Assembly: GCF_001274535.1 (NCBI RefSeq) | Contig: NZ_CP012410.1 | Span: forward strand, 1,461,126 to 1,525,125 | Length of the DNA: 64,000 nucleotides | DNA from: Leptotrichia sp. oral taxon 212 | Lineage (GTDB): Bacteria; Fusobacteriota; Fusobacteriia; Fusobacteriales; Leptotrichiaceae | Direction of reading: 5' to 3' | Shown: positions 43,873 through 53,653 of the stretch, one piece after another | Layout: each line of letters begins with the position of its first letter | How positions within the stretch are numbered: the first letter of the stretch is position 1 | Translations under genes and position numbers: made by a program | The notes under the pieces: model-generated | The model's input: only the letters and a program-made list of their open reading frames with translations | The model's database searches: none | Told to the model about the DNA's origin: nothing

Positions 43873-45408
43873 TTATAATACTACTACTACTACCGGTTCT
43901 TCAGGTATTGTATTATCTTTTTCCATTTTTTTACTGTCTGCATTTATCCAGTTTACTATGTATTCAATCTGGTCATCATAATGCCTTACACATTTATGCG
44001 ATTCTTTATACGTTCCTATTTTACTTGCAGTATAAGCTTTTGTTGATCTTGATGCTCCAAATGATGCAGGAATTCCATGCATATATGCACCACCACTAAA
44101 TCTTACAGCATAACTGGCTTCTCCTGCTATCACAAGTCCTTCCTTTCCTGCACTTTTACGTGTATCACCTTCTTTTGCATGTCCTGTAAATAACATATAT
44201 GGTCTTGTAAACGCAACCAGAAAAGCTCCATGTGGTGTTTCATAGGAAGAGTATCCATTATCTACACCTGTTGTAACAAAAGAATAAGTTACAACATTAA
44301 ATTTATTAGTGTCATCTATTCTTTCAAATATAGCTTCTGCCTGACTTTCAGGATCTATCGCAACAAATTTATTTACTTTTGAAGTTATCTCTGATTTCTG
44401 TATAACATTGTCCTTCTTGTCAATATAATAAGGTCCACCATACATTGGCGTTTCTATTTTTATCATATCATTTTCTTCGCCTAAAACTCTAAGCAGAGTT
44501 CTATCAGGAATATTTATATATTCTCCCTGTTTATTCGACTTTACATAACCTCTTACGCTTTGATTACTTCTATTTCCAAATTTGTCTTTTTTACTGTAAT
44601 AGTCATTTGCCAATGGTTTATATTCAGTCAGAATATAAATATCCTCTTTCTTCTCAAGTGTATCAGATATAAAATTATTTATCTTTTCCATTTTGGAAAC
44701 CATTTTATCCCAGTAAAATCCTCTTCTTATAACCTTTGCGTTTTCCTTAATGTATCCTTTTATTTTTCCTTCTTGACCTAATTCCGCAAAATACCATTTC
44801 TGGCTTGTATTATCTTTTAAAGATGTAAATTCCAGCAATAATCTAGGCTTATCCTTGTATTTCAAAGTTGCAATTCCTGGAGCCGAATTAGTTGGAGCTT
44901 CCCTTAGTACATCAGAATGTCCAATAAAAAGAAAGTTCTCCATATTTTTCAGAGAATTTTTATCATATTTAAGATTTAATGATACATTTTCATTTGTATT
45001 GTCTCCAAACAAATTTACTACTCTTACTTCTCCTTTTTCTATTCCTTTAGAATATTCACTATAAAGATTTTTTATACTTTTCAAAGTTTTCTCAGTATTT
45101 TCAACGGAAAACGCATTTACTTCATTTTTCAATGGAATCTGATAAGTGAGTTCATACTGACCATCCTGTAAAGTGTAAATTGAAGCCAGTCCTCCTGTAG
45201 CAATGACACTGTCACTTTTCTTATTTATTACTATTTTCTCCAGTGTTCCATCATTATCAAAATCATATTCTGTTTCATATACGTCATATCCTTCTATTGT
45301 TATATTTTCTGTATATTCTCTAGGTAATGATATTTTCTCATTTGATTTACCGACAAAATTGAACGCCGTTAAAGCAAATGTAAGCAATGCTAACTTATTT
45401 TTTCTCAT
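43873..45408 (-). CDS. L,D-transpeptidase-like exported protein 2
   Basis: This 511-residue paralogue of the downstream gene has a signal peptide, YDFDNDGTLEKIVINKK in the same place as the calcium-type motif, an SH3-like middle region (DVLREAPTNSAPGIATLKY) and the catalytic ESHKCVRHYDDQIEYIV near the end with YMHGIPASF as the upstream histidine block. It lacks the long Lys/Glu spacer of its neighbour. The two share domain order and the SHKC variant, which points to duplication followed by divergence. The substrate is presumably peptidoglycan stem peptides. Confidence 0.8.
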   Translation of the reverse strand: MRKNKLALLTFALTAFNFVGKSNEKISLPREYTENITIEGYDVYETEYDFDNDGTLEKIVINKKSDSVIATGGLASIYTLQDGQYELTYQIPLKNEVNAFSVENTEKTLKSIKNLYSEYSKGIEKGEVRVVNLFGDNTNENVSLNLKYDKNSLKNMENFLFIGHSDVLREAPTNSAPGIATLKYKDKPRLLLEFTSLKDNTSQKWYFAELGQEGKIKGYIKENAKVIRRGFYWDKMVSKMEKINNFISDTLEKKEDIYILTEYKPLANDYYSKKDKFGNRSNQSVRGYVKSNKQGEYINIPDRTLLRVLGEENDMIKIETPMYGGPYYIDKKDNVIQKSEITSKVNKFVAIDPESQAEAIFERIDDTNKFNVVTYSFVTTGVDNGYSSYETPHGAFLVAFTRPYMLFTGHAKEGDTRKSAGKEGLVIAGEASYAVRFSGGAYMHGIPASFGASRSTKAYTASKIGTYKESHKCVRHYDDQIEYIVNWINADSKKMEKDNTIPEEPVVVVVL

Positions 45409-45556
45409 TTCAACTCCTATTTTCCAAATTATTTCTCAATATATATTCACATATAATTTTATAATAAATTGATAAAAAAATCTACTATATTTTTATTTAC
45501 ATCATATATATATATTATATAATTAGATGTTTATATATTTATATTATATATAAATT

Positions 45557-46243
45557 TTAATATTTTTGAAGACATCCCTTTAAAACACCCAATATTCTCA
45601 AATTATAATAAGTCCCTTTAGGAAATACCATTGTTTCTTCTTTTCCATTTAGAGCCTTTAAAATAATTATATCATTTATATATTCAATATTTTTTATATA
45701 TTTTTTATTTTCATACTCAACAAGGCAATATTTCTTATGTAGTTCTTCAAAATTAATTTTTTTCTGTCTTGAAAAAATTAAAGTGTCCAGATAATGAAAT
45801 TTCGGCTCATAATCATTGGACTTTATGATTATGGAAAAAAGTTCTTCATCATTTTCATCAAATTTTGGAAATACCTGTATTTCTTTTTGATTAAAAAAAT
45901 ATATCTCATTATTTGGAAGAATTTGACCGTCAAGTACAATATTACTTATAGGAAGTTTATGATTTTTCTCCTGTACTGTTTCATCTTTTCTAAAAAGGGT
46001 GATTTCTTCCTGAATTTTTTTTGGTAATTTTCTAAGTTCCTCATATTCTGATATTTTCTTCTTATCCTCAGCAGACACATCAAATATTTTATAAAATTTA
46101 TCCAGAAAATTCTCTGAAGGACCTTTCAGATCATTTATTATATTGCTTATATATTGTGGAGAAACCCCTATCAGCTTAGACAGTTCAACTTGAGATATTT
46201 TTCTTCTGATATATTTTTCCAATATTTCTCCTGTACTTTTCAT
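45557..46243 (-). CDS. XRE-type regulator with degenerate S24 C-terminal domain
   Basis: This 228-residue repressor-like protein has a Cro/CI helix-turn-helix at about 14-50 (ISQVELSKLIGVSPQYISNI) and a C-terminal LexA/CI-like fold (about 130-225). At the place of the catalytic GDSM of S24 peptidases it reads KSNDYEPKFHYLDTLIF, without the serine, so self-cleavage is unlikely, although the lysine region (KKYIKNIEY) is kept. It may be a stable repressor of neighbouring genes. No prophage is seen. It is divergent from nothing and lies 39 bp downstream of metA. Confidence 0.75.
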   Translation of the reverse strand: MKSTGEILEKYIRRKISQVELSKLIGVSPQYISNIINDLKGPSENFLDKFYKIFDVSAEDKKKISEYEELRKLPKKIQEEITLFRKDETVQEKNHKLPISNIVLDGQILPNNEIYFFNQKEIQVFPKFDENDEELFSIIIKSNDYEPKFHYLDTLIFSRQKKINFEELHKKYCLVEYENKKYIKNIEYINDIIILKALNGKEETMVFPKGTYYNLRILGVLKGCLQKY

Positions 46244-46282
46244 AATCTCTCCTCTTGATTCTCAATCCATGTTATTTTGAAA

Positions 46283-47206
46283 TTACATTTTTTCCAGTTC
46301 GTCCAGATTATAAGGCGTTTCCTGATAAACATGATGGTTAATCCAGTTTATGAAAAAAAGATTTGCATGACCTCTCCATTTAAACGGAGGTGTTTTCTCA
46401 GGATTATCTTCCGGATAATAATTAAATGGAACTCTTATTTCCCTCCCTAATCTGATATCTCTCTCATATTCATCTGCAAGTGTCATTCTGTCATATTCCA
46501 TATGACCCGTAACAAATATTTTCCTTTTATCTTTTGTTCTCACAATTGATACTCCTGCTTCAGGAGATTTTGCCAGTATTTCAAGTTCTTCAATTTTATT
46601 TATATCTTCTTCCTTTACTTCTGTATGTCTTGACTGAGGGATATAGAATATTTCGTCAAATCCTCTAAAAAGTGCTATGTTACTATCATTAAGCTCTAAA
46701 GGATATATCCCAAAAAGTTTTTCCTTGAGAGGATACTTTTTTATACCATAGTGATAATAAAGACCGGCCTGTGCACCCCAACATATATACAATGTTGAAA
46801 AAACATGCCTGTTACTCCATTTTAAGATTTCTGTAAGTTCCTTCCAGTAATCAACCTTTTCAAACTCAATCGTTTCCACAGGAGCCCCAGTAATTATAAG
46901 TCCATCAAATTTCTCATTTTTTATGTCATCAAAAGTCTTATAAAAATTTTTCATATGTTCCTCTGAAATATTCCTTGATATATAGCTGTTCATTTTTAAA
47001 AGTGTTATTTCCATCTGTAAGGGAGTGTTACTTAACAGTCTTAAAAGCTGTGTTTCTGTTTCTATTTTTGTAGGCATGAGATTAACTATTACAAATTTTA
47101 AAGGCCGAATATCTTGTGACAATGCCCGTGTCTCGTTCATGACAAAAATATTCTCCTTTGCTAAAATATTTACAGCCGGTAAATTATTTGGTATTTTTAT
47201 GGGCAT
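46283..47206 (-). CDS. metA: homoserine O-acetyltransferase (MetA type)
   Basis: This 307-residue glutamine amidotransferase-like enzyme activates homoserine for methionine synthesis. Cys142 in [16 protein letters not shown] is the nucleophile; His235 in TGHMEYDR completes the triad with a glutamate. Residue 111, in GAPVETIEF, is glutamate, which in characterised MetA proteins favours acetyl-CoA over succinyl-CoA (glycine in E. coli). No SAM riboswitch or other methionine gene is seen nearby. AAGGAGA precedes the ATG. Confidence 0.92.
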   Translation of the reverse strand: MPIKIPNNLPAVNILAKENIFVMNETRALSQDIRPLKFVIVNLMPTKIETETQLLRLLSNTPLQMEITLLKMNSYISRNISEEHMKNFYKTFDDIKNEKFDGLIITGAPVETIEFEKVDYWKELTEILKWSNRHVFSTLYICWGAQAGLYYHYGIKKYPLKEKLFGIYPLELNDSNIALFRGFDEIFYIPQSRHTEVKEEDINKIEELEILAKSPEAGVSIVRTKDKRKIFVTGHMEYDRMTLADEYERDIRLGREIRVPFNYYPEDNPEKTPPFKWRGHANLFFINWINHHVYQETPYNLDELEKM

Positions 47207-47390
47207 CGCTAATATTCTCCTTTCCTTAAATTTTTATAGCTTAAATATTATTTTTTATTTAAATATTATATATTTTTTTGTCTTAAATTGCAATACAATT
47301 ATTTCTTTTATAATAACTTATAGAAAACTTAGCAAACACTTATATATATAAAATTTATATAATTATTTCAACAAAATTATAAGAAAACAC

Positions 47391-47419
47391 TTGACAAATC
47401 CTCAGAATATTTATAAAAT
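47391..47419 (+). promoter_or_regulatory. promoter of dtd
   Basis: TTGACA, a 17-nt spacer and TAAAAT lie 37 nt before the dtd ATG. The rest of the 250-bp gap to metA is AT-rich with no other recognisable element. Confidence 0.75.
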
Positions 47420-47456
47420 AAAATAACAGAATTACATTTTTTTACAGGTGATTTTT

Positions 47457-47894
47457 ATGAAACTAATTATACAGAGAGTAAAGTCTGCAAAAATGTCTGT
47501 TAATAGCAATTTTAAATGTGAAATTAACAGAGGGATTGTTGCATATCTAGGAATTACACATGAAGATGACATCAAAGATATTAATTACTGTGTTGACAAG
47601 CTGATTCATTTAAGAATTTTTGATGATGAAAATGGTAAATTAAATTTATCTGTACAGGATGTCAAAGGAGAACTGTTAATTGTAAGCAATTTTACAATTT
47701 ATGGAAATACAAAAAAAGGCAGACGACCAGATTATTTAAATTCAGCACCTGCAGAAAAAGCAAAAAAAATATATGACCTATTTATTGAAAAGCTTGCAGA
47801 ATCAGATGTTCCATTCAAAACAGGAGAATTTCAGGAATATATGGAAATTCAGTCAATAAATGATGGTCCAATAAATTTAATTATAGAGTCATAA
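47457..47894 (+). CDS. dtd: D-aminoacyl-tRNA deacylase
   Basis: This 145-residue enzyme removes D-amino acids from mischarged tRNAs. The two family active-site blocks are present in slightly variant form: SNFTIYGNTKKGRRPDY (for SQFTLYGD..KGRRP) and the C-terminal SINDGPINL (for LVNDGPVT). ATG at 47457 was chosen because the GTG nine bases upstream lies within the AGGTGA ribosome site. A lipoprotein gene follows at 30 bp. Confidence 0.93.
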   Translation: MKLIIQRVKSAKMSVNSNFKCEINRGIVAYLGITHEDDIKDINYCVDKLIHLRIFDDENGKLNLSVQDVKGELLIVSNFTIYGNTKKGRRPDYLNSAPAEKAKKIYDLFIEKLAESDVPFKTGEFQEYMEIQSINDGPINLIIES

Positions 47895-47924
47895 AACTAA
47901 AAACTTCAGAAAGGAAAAGTTGTT

Positions 47925-48593
47925 ATGAAAAAGAAAAACGTTATTCTGATGGCTTCGCTTTCGTTATTTGCTATGAGCTGTTCAACTTTACAGGATAAAT
48001 TCGGCTCGAGAAAAAGAAATCATAAAGTTAAGACAGATTCAAATGTTTCAGACGTAGCTGATGAAAAAGAAAACGACAAGGAATATACATCAGACAGGCA
48101 CAATTTAAAAAGCAGATTTAGTAATGACAGTTTAGTTATTACTAAAATCAATGAATTGCAGGAAAGAAATCAAAGACTTCTGATTAGTGGTACAAGTTCT
48201 GAAATACGTACAGTAAAACTACAGAACGCCCTGTTACAGTCCTTTGAAAACTGGAAAGGAACAAGATATTCATTGGGTGGAGACTCAAGCAGAGGAATTG
48301 ACTGTTCTGCATTAACACGTAGAGTTTACCGTGAAGTATTCAGCTTTGAACTACCTAGAGTAACAAAAGATCAGATTAAAGTAGGCAGAAATGTTTCAAG
48401 ACATAATTTGAAACCAGGAGATATTTTATACTTCAGACCAGAAGGAAAATATAATCATACAGCTGTTTATCTAGGAAATTCGCTATTCATTAATGCTTCT
48501 TCTTCAAAAGGAGTTATATTATCATCATTGGAGCACTCTTACTGGTCAAAATACTTTGTACGTGGTGTAAGAGTAGATAATGCAAATATATAG
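47925..48593 (+). CDS. NlpC/P60 family peptidoglycan hydrolase lipoprotein
   Basis: This 222-residue protein has a lipoprotein signal ending AMSC (Cys19), a charged linker and an NlpC/P60 domain from about 103. The nucleophile is Cys127 in GIDCSALTRRVY and the histidine is His178 in KYNHTAVYLG; LKPGDILYF between them is typical. It probably cleaves stem peptides (gamma-D-Glu bonds) while anchored to a membrane leaflet facing the periplasm. It is cotranscribed with dtd and ends at a strong terminator. Confidence 0.9.
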   Translation: MKKKNVILMASLSLFAMSCSTLQDKFGSRKRNHKVKTDSNVSDVADEKENDKEYTSDRHNLKSRFSNDSLVITKINELQERNQRLLISGTSSEIRTVKLQNALLQSFENWKGTRYSLGGDSSRGIDCSALTRRVYREVFSFELPRVTKDQIKVGRNVSRHNLKPGDILYFRPEGKYNHTAVYLGNSLFINASSSKGVILSSLEHSYWSKYFVRGVRVDNANI

Positions 48594-48603
48594 ACATATA
48601 TAA

Positions 48604-48657
48604 TAAAACTGTTTCAGTCAAATGTTTGAAAATCTGAAAGTCTGAAACAGTTTTTTA
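48604..48657. terminator. terminator between the NlpC/P60 gene and the convergent membrane protein gene
   Basis: AAAACTGTTTCAG pairs with CTGAAACAGTTTT across a 24-nt loop, with T-runs on both strands. Confidence 0.8.
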
Positions 48658-48672
48658 TTTGCTATTTTTTTA

Positions 48673-49485
48673 TTATCCTATTTTATCTTCTAACATATCA
48701 TAAACATCTTCTTCTTTGCCTTTCATATAAGAAAATTTTTCCGGTATTTCGCTTGTATATTCCACATTAAGATAGATAATTGACACTAATATTACTTTAT
48801 ATATACTGATGGCCGTAGCTACAATTGAATTTACCAAAATACCTATAAATCCTAGGCTAACTAGAGCCTGCCCCATTCCAAAATTTATTATTCCTACAAG
48901 AACTAATGGAACAAACATTCTTATTCTGTTTCCTTTTGAAAGATATGAATTATAGCTGAAAGATTCCCAGAATCCTCCTCTTCTTGACATATATATTGGA
49001 ATCAGGTATAAAATACATATCTGTATAATAAGAAATACGGCTATTAAAATTATAATTGGTACTTTCAGTTCAGAAAACATCTCTGTCTGATTCAGTTTTT
49101 GTAATCTTTCCAGTCCAATACTAAAAACATAATGCATAAACATTATGGAAATAAGTAATACAAATAATATTGAAAAAGCTAATAGTACAAATACTCTTAT
49201 AATATTTCCATTATTGTCATATTGTCTTTCCTCTATTTTGAAAATCACTTTTTTATAGAATAGCCATATTCTAGTCACAGCTACAATTGATACTATCCCA
49301 CTAAGCGTGTTTAATAAAGGATTTTTTAAAATAGTGCAAAGTGCCGTTAATAAATACAAAGTAAACAATATTATTATTTCCTTATTATCATTTTTCAACA
49401 TGTCCTTAAACACTTCAAATGCTACTATAAAATATTGTCTAAAATTAAGTTTTCCTTCCTTCAATAGTTTTCTCAATTCATCCAT
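48673..49485 (-). CDS. uncharacterised multi-pass membrane protein
   Basis: This 270-residue protein has about five or six membrane helices (for example IIILFTLYLLTALCTIL, VFVLLAFSILFVLLIS, VPIIILIAVFLIIQICILY) and an acidic C-terminal tail (EEDVYDMLEDKIG). No family was recognised; the layout resembles glycerophosphoryl diester phosphodiesterase-type or DUF-class membrane domains only vaguely. An ATG seven codons upstream is possible, but GAGGAG lies between the two, so the later one is preferred. Confidence 0.65.
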   Translation of the reverse strand: MDELRKLLKEGKLNFRQYFIVAFEVFKDMLKNDNKEIIILFTLYLLTALCTILKNPLLNTLSGIVSIVAVTRIWLFYKKVIFKIEERQYDNNGNIIRVFVLLAFSILFVLLISIMFMHYVFSIGLERLQKLNQTEMFSELKVPIIILIAVFLIIQICILYLIPIYMSRRGGFWESFSYNSYLSKGNRIRMFVPLVLVGIINFGMGQALVSLGFIGILVNSIVATAISIYKVILVSIIYLNVEYTSEIPEKFSYMKGKEEDVYDMLEDKIG

Positions 49486-49630
49486 TAATCCATTTTCTCC
49501 TCTCATAGCTTAAAATTTTTCCTATTAAATTTTATCATTTTTTACTGATTTAATCAATATTTTCTTTACTTCTCTTTATTTAAAGCAAAAGAATGAGGGC
49601 TCTTATTCCCTCATTCAGCTTCAATTTTAA

Positions 49631-51421
49631 TTACTTTGTAGATTTTATAGGTTCTGCCGCTGTAAGTTCAACTAGGTGCATTCCTTTTCCACGCTTTTCA
49701 TATCCGTAAGCCACATCAAAGTTTTTAACCCTTTTATTTACAGGATACAACTGATATCTGTAAGTCAGAGGTACTTCCACTGCCTGATTTATATAATATT
49801 CCTGCCATTTTTTATAGGCTTCAGGCTTATAATTAGGATCTGTCAATGTTTTAGGACTTGTCACTTCAGCCATAAGTTTATCATTTTCATCTGAAGCAAA
49901 TCTTGAATAATTGAACATTGATTTACGTCCTGCTGTTTCGTATGGCCCTAAGTTTGTTCCAACTCCCCACGCCGCAAAATATACATCTATTTCCGGATCA
50001 TCTGCCTCAACTTTGTCATAAAAACTGTTAAATTCTATAAGTCTTCCTGTTGCAAGAACACCTTTTATTCCTATTTCCTTCCATTGCTGTATATAGAACT
50101 GCACTAGCGGTTCTGCTATGTCTCCGCCTGACATTGCAGCGATTTTTATTTCAAATGGTTTTCCATTTTTATCTTCCCTGTATCCGTCACCATTTACATC
50201 TTTATATCCTGCCTCATCTAAAAGTTTTTTAGCCTTTTCAGGATCGTAAGGGAATCCTGCTAAATCTTTTGGATAATATTTTTCAAACACAGGTGGCACA
50301 GAAGAAGTTGCTTTTTCTCTTAATCCATCATAGAAAGCCTTTACCATCTGTTTTATATCAAGTCCATAGGCAAGTGCCTGTCTTAATTTCAAATCTGCCA
50401 CTTTTGCATTTGGATTGACTACATTTTCACCTTTTGTTTTATCATATTTTCCCATCTTGAATCCTAAATATGAATAATAAAGTTCCTGTCTTCCAAGTGT
50501 ATCTATATTGTCAAGGTCTTTATAAGTTTTATACAGCTCTGTAGGGATATCCAGTACTATGTCATACTTTCCGGACTTCATTGCGGCAGTTATTGTCTGT
50601 GAATTTACAATCTGTATTGTAACCTTGTCTGTTTTAGGTTTTCCTTTAAAATAATAAGGATTCCCTTTTAGTTCTATACTTTCTCCAGGCACTATGCTGC
50701 TTATAGTATAAGGCCCTGCCACTACCACTTTACTTCTTATTTTTTCTGATTTTTCAAGATCCTTTATAGGAACATCCTTTAAGTAATGCTTTGGCATTGC
50801 ATATCTTTCCATACCGTTTCCTCCTGTATAGATCCCCTGTCCCATTTCTTTAAAAGAAATCTCCACTGTCTTGTCATCAACTTTTTTAATTCCTGAAATT
50901 GTAGATGCCTTTCCTGCTTTATAATCTTCCATTCCTACTATTTTGGCACTTTCATCACTGTATCTTACCCCTGTATACTCTTTATTACCTATTACTTCAT
51001 AAGTATAGATAATATCATCTGCAACTATTGGCTGACCATCAGACCATTTCATTCCATCTTTTATTTTTATAGTTGCCTTTTTGTTTTCCGGATCTACGCT
51101 TAAAGTGGCTATTCCTGTATCAGTTACTTCAAAGTTTTCATCAATATCCAAAATATAACTTCCTAAAAACCAGTCAATTATATCTCCGTCATAGGCGTCC
51201 TTATACATTGCCTGGTTAAATATTCCTACTAATGGTGAATCCTTAACCATAGCTACACTGAGCACTGCTCCGGGAACTGCATTTCCATTATTCTGAGTTT
51301 CTGTCATAAATTTTATATTTTCAGAACCCTTATCTCCACCTGCACTTTTTTTCTGCCCAGGACCGCACGACATTAACACCATCATCATAATTAACACTGA
51401 AACTACACTTTTAAATTTCAT
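49631..51421 (-). CDS. oppA: oligopeptide ABC transporter binding lipoprotein 1
   Basis: This 596-residue lipoprotein (signal ending LMSC, Cys19) belongs to the family 5 extracellular solute-binding proteins that deliver peptides to Opp/Dpp permeases. Family marks include KDGMKWSDGQPIVADDIIYTYE, LRQALAYGLDIKQMVKAFY and PYDPEKAKKLLDEAGYKD. It is the last of three tandem paralogues after oppDFBC. A terminator lies between it and the broken middle copy, so it may have its own promoter. Peptide specificity is unknown. Confidence 0.93.
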   Translation of the reverse strand: MKFKSVVSVLIMMMVLMSCGPGQKKSAGGDKGSENIKFMTETQNNGNAVPGAVLSVAMVKDSPLVGIFNQAMYKDAYDGDIIDWFLGSYILDIDENFEVTDTGIATLSVDPENKKATIKIKDGMKWSDGQPIVADDIIYTYEVIGNKEYTGVRYSDESAKIVGMEDYKAGKASTISGIKKVDDKTVEISFKEMGQGIYTGGNGMERYAMPKHYLKDVPIKDLEKSEKIRSKVVVAGPYTISSIVPGESIELKGNPYYFKGKPKTDKVTIQIVNSQTITAAMKSGKYDIVLDIPTELYKTYKDLDNIDTLGRQELYYSYLGFKMGKYDKTKGENVVNPNAKVADLKLRQALAYGLDIKQMVKAFYDGLREKATSSVPPVFEKYYPKDLAGFPYDPEKAKKLLDEAGYKDVNGDGYREDKNGKPFEIKIAAMSGGDIAEPLVQFYIQQWKEIGIKGVLATGRLIEFNSFYDKVEADDPEIDVYFAAWGVGTNLGPYETAGRKSMFNYSRFASDENDKLMAEVTSPKTLTDPNYKPEAYKKWQEYYINQAVEVPLTYRYQLYPVNKRVKNFDVAYGYEKRGKGMHLVELTAAEPIKSTK

Positions 51422-51511
51422 ACTAACCTACCTCCAGTTTTTCATTAATTAATATATTTACTTAATTAATTCTAGCACTTTTAATAAATTATATCAATAC
51501 TTTTTTCACAT

Positions 51512-51550
51512 TAAAAAAAACACCGATAAAGCATATTTTATCGGTGTTTG
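51512..51550 (-). terminator. terminator between binding-protein genes 2 and 1
   Basis: AACACCGATAAA and its exact complement form a 12-bp stem with a short loop; the minus strand continues with eight Ts. Confidence 0.85.
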
Positions 51551-51623
51551 AATCACATTTATATCTTTTTTGTTATCTTATATTTTTTATATAATTTTCA
51601 TATATAACAGTTATATTCAACAA

Positions 51624-53425
51624 TTAATTAGTTGCTTTTATAGGTTCTGCAGCTGTAAGTTCCCACTGGTTAACCATTTTACCGTTTAGATACATATCAT
51701 ATCCTACATAATAATTTTTAACTCTTTTATTTACAGGGAAGATTTCATATCTGTAAGTCAGAGGTACTTCTACTGCCTGATTTATATAGTATTCCTGCCA
51801 TTTTTTATATGCTTCTGCTTTATAGTTAGGATCTTCCAATGTTTTAGGACTGGAAATTTCAGCCATAAGCTTATCATTTTCATCTGAAACAAATCTTGGG
51901 AAGTTAAATGGTGATTTTCTTCCTCCACCTTCTATTGGATTCAGGTTTGTTCCAACTGACCATGCTGCAAAGAACACATCTATTTCAGGATCATCAGCCT
52001 GTACTTTATCATAAAAACTGTTAAATTCTATAAGTCTTCCTGTAGAAAGTACACCTTTTATTCCTATTTCCTTCCATTGCTGTATGTAGAACTGTGCCAA
52101 TGGTTCTGCTATATCTCCTCCTGCCATTGAAGCTATTCTTACTTCAAATGGTTTTCCATTTTTATCTTCTCTGTATCCATCTCCATTTACATCTTTATAT
52201 CCTGCTTCATCTAAAAGCTGTTTTGCCTTTTCAGGATTATAAGGGAATCCCGGTATGTCTTTTGAATAATATTTTTTAAATGCAGGAGGTACAGCCATTG
52301 TAGCTCTTTCTCTTAATCCATAATAGAAAGCTTTTACCATCTGTTCTACGTCAAGACCGTAAACAAGAGCCTGTCTTAATTTTAAATCTGCCATTTTTGC
52401 ATTTGGATCTGTTATATTTTCTCCTTTTGCCTTGTCAAATTTTCCTACTTTAAATGCCATATATGAATAATATAATTCCTGTCTTCCAAGTATTTCAAGG
52501 TTATTTAAATCCTTATATGATTTATACAGATCTGTAGGAATACGTAATGCTATATCATATTTTCCTGTTTTTAAAGCTGATACTACAGTATTTGAGTTTA
52601 CTACTTCCACTGTTGCTTTTTCAATTTTTGGTTTACCTCTAAAGTGTATGGGTTTGCTTTAAGTTCTAAACTTTCTCCTTGAACTCCACTAACTATAGTA
52701 TATGCCCCTAAAGTTACCATTTTATTTCTTACTTTTTCTGATTTTTCTAAATCTTTTATAGGTATATCTTTTAAATGGTGTTCAGGTAATGCTGACGCTA
52801 TTAATCCATTTCCTCCAGTGTAAACACCTTGTCCCAGTTCTGTAAATGAAACTTCTACTGTTTTGTCATCAATTTTCTTAAGTCCTGAAATATCCTGTGC
52901 TTTACCTTCATGATATTCCTTCATTCCTACTACTTTTTCATTGTCATCATTATATCTTACACCTGTGTAATCTTTACTTCCTATTACTTTATATGCAAAT
53001 ATAATATCATCAGCTGTCAATGGCTGTCCATCTGACCATTTTACTCCATCTTTTATTTTTATTGTAGCTTTTTTATTTGGAGCATCTACAGATAATGTTG
53101 CCATTCCTGTGTCTGTGATTTCAAAGTTTTCATCTAGATCAAATATTTCATTTCTAAAGAAAGTAGATATTAATTCACCATCATATCCATCTCCCTGACC
53201 TATATTTGAATAGAAAATACCGATTAAAGGAGAATCTTTTACTATCGCAACTCTTAAAACTGCATCTTTTACTGCAGGTGCAGTATTTGTTGTTTCAATA
53301 GGGAATTTTGAAGCATCTACAGTTTCCCCGCCACCTTTCTTACTTTTCTTTTCTCCTGGTCCACATGCTGTAAGCAGCATCATAATAGCAACCAGAAACA
53401 GCATCATTAACTTCTTGCTTTTCAT
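51624..53425 (-). pseudogene. oppA: oligopeptide-binding lipoprotein 2, frameshifted
   Basis: The N-terminal half (53425 to about 52650; lipobox LLTAC, Cys21) and the C-terminal half (from about 52650 to 51624) match the two flanking paralogues end to end but lie in different frames. The break is in ELKANPY followed by CACTTTAGAGG: one extra C (TACCAC for TACAC) would restore NPYHFRGKPKIEKATVE, matching NPYFYKGKPKTEKVTVE of the third copy. As read, the first frame ends soon after at LKKQQWK. This is either a true inactivating deletion or an assembly error. The two halves overlap by 10 bp around 52601-52610. Confidence 0.85.
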
Positions 53426-53544
53426 TTTTTGTAACCTCCTGTATTTTATAAATTTACACATAAAGTTTACCACCTTTTTTTTAATTTAGCAAATCTTTTT
53501 CAAAATTTTTTATAATTTTACCATAATATTAGTAAAAATAACAG

Positions 53545-53594
53545 AAAAACTGCACCTTCAATCTTATTTTTAAGATTAAAAAATGCAGTTTTCT
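53545..53594 (-). terminator. terminator between binding-protein genes 3 and 2
   Basis: AAAACTGCA pairs with TGCAGTTTT, with an inner ATCTTA/TAAGAT hairpin; the minus strand continues TTTTTC. Confidence 0.7.
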
Positions 53595-53653
53595 TATAAT
53601 TTACAAACTCATATTATTATAAAACTAAACAGCCATATGTTACTTACTTAATG

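Noticed and set aside
45420-45556. Possible regulatory repeats in TATATA-rich sequence
   Set aside because: Low-complexity AT sequence without a consistent repeat unit.
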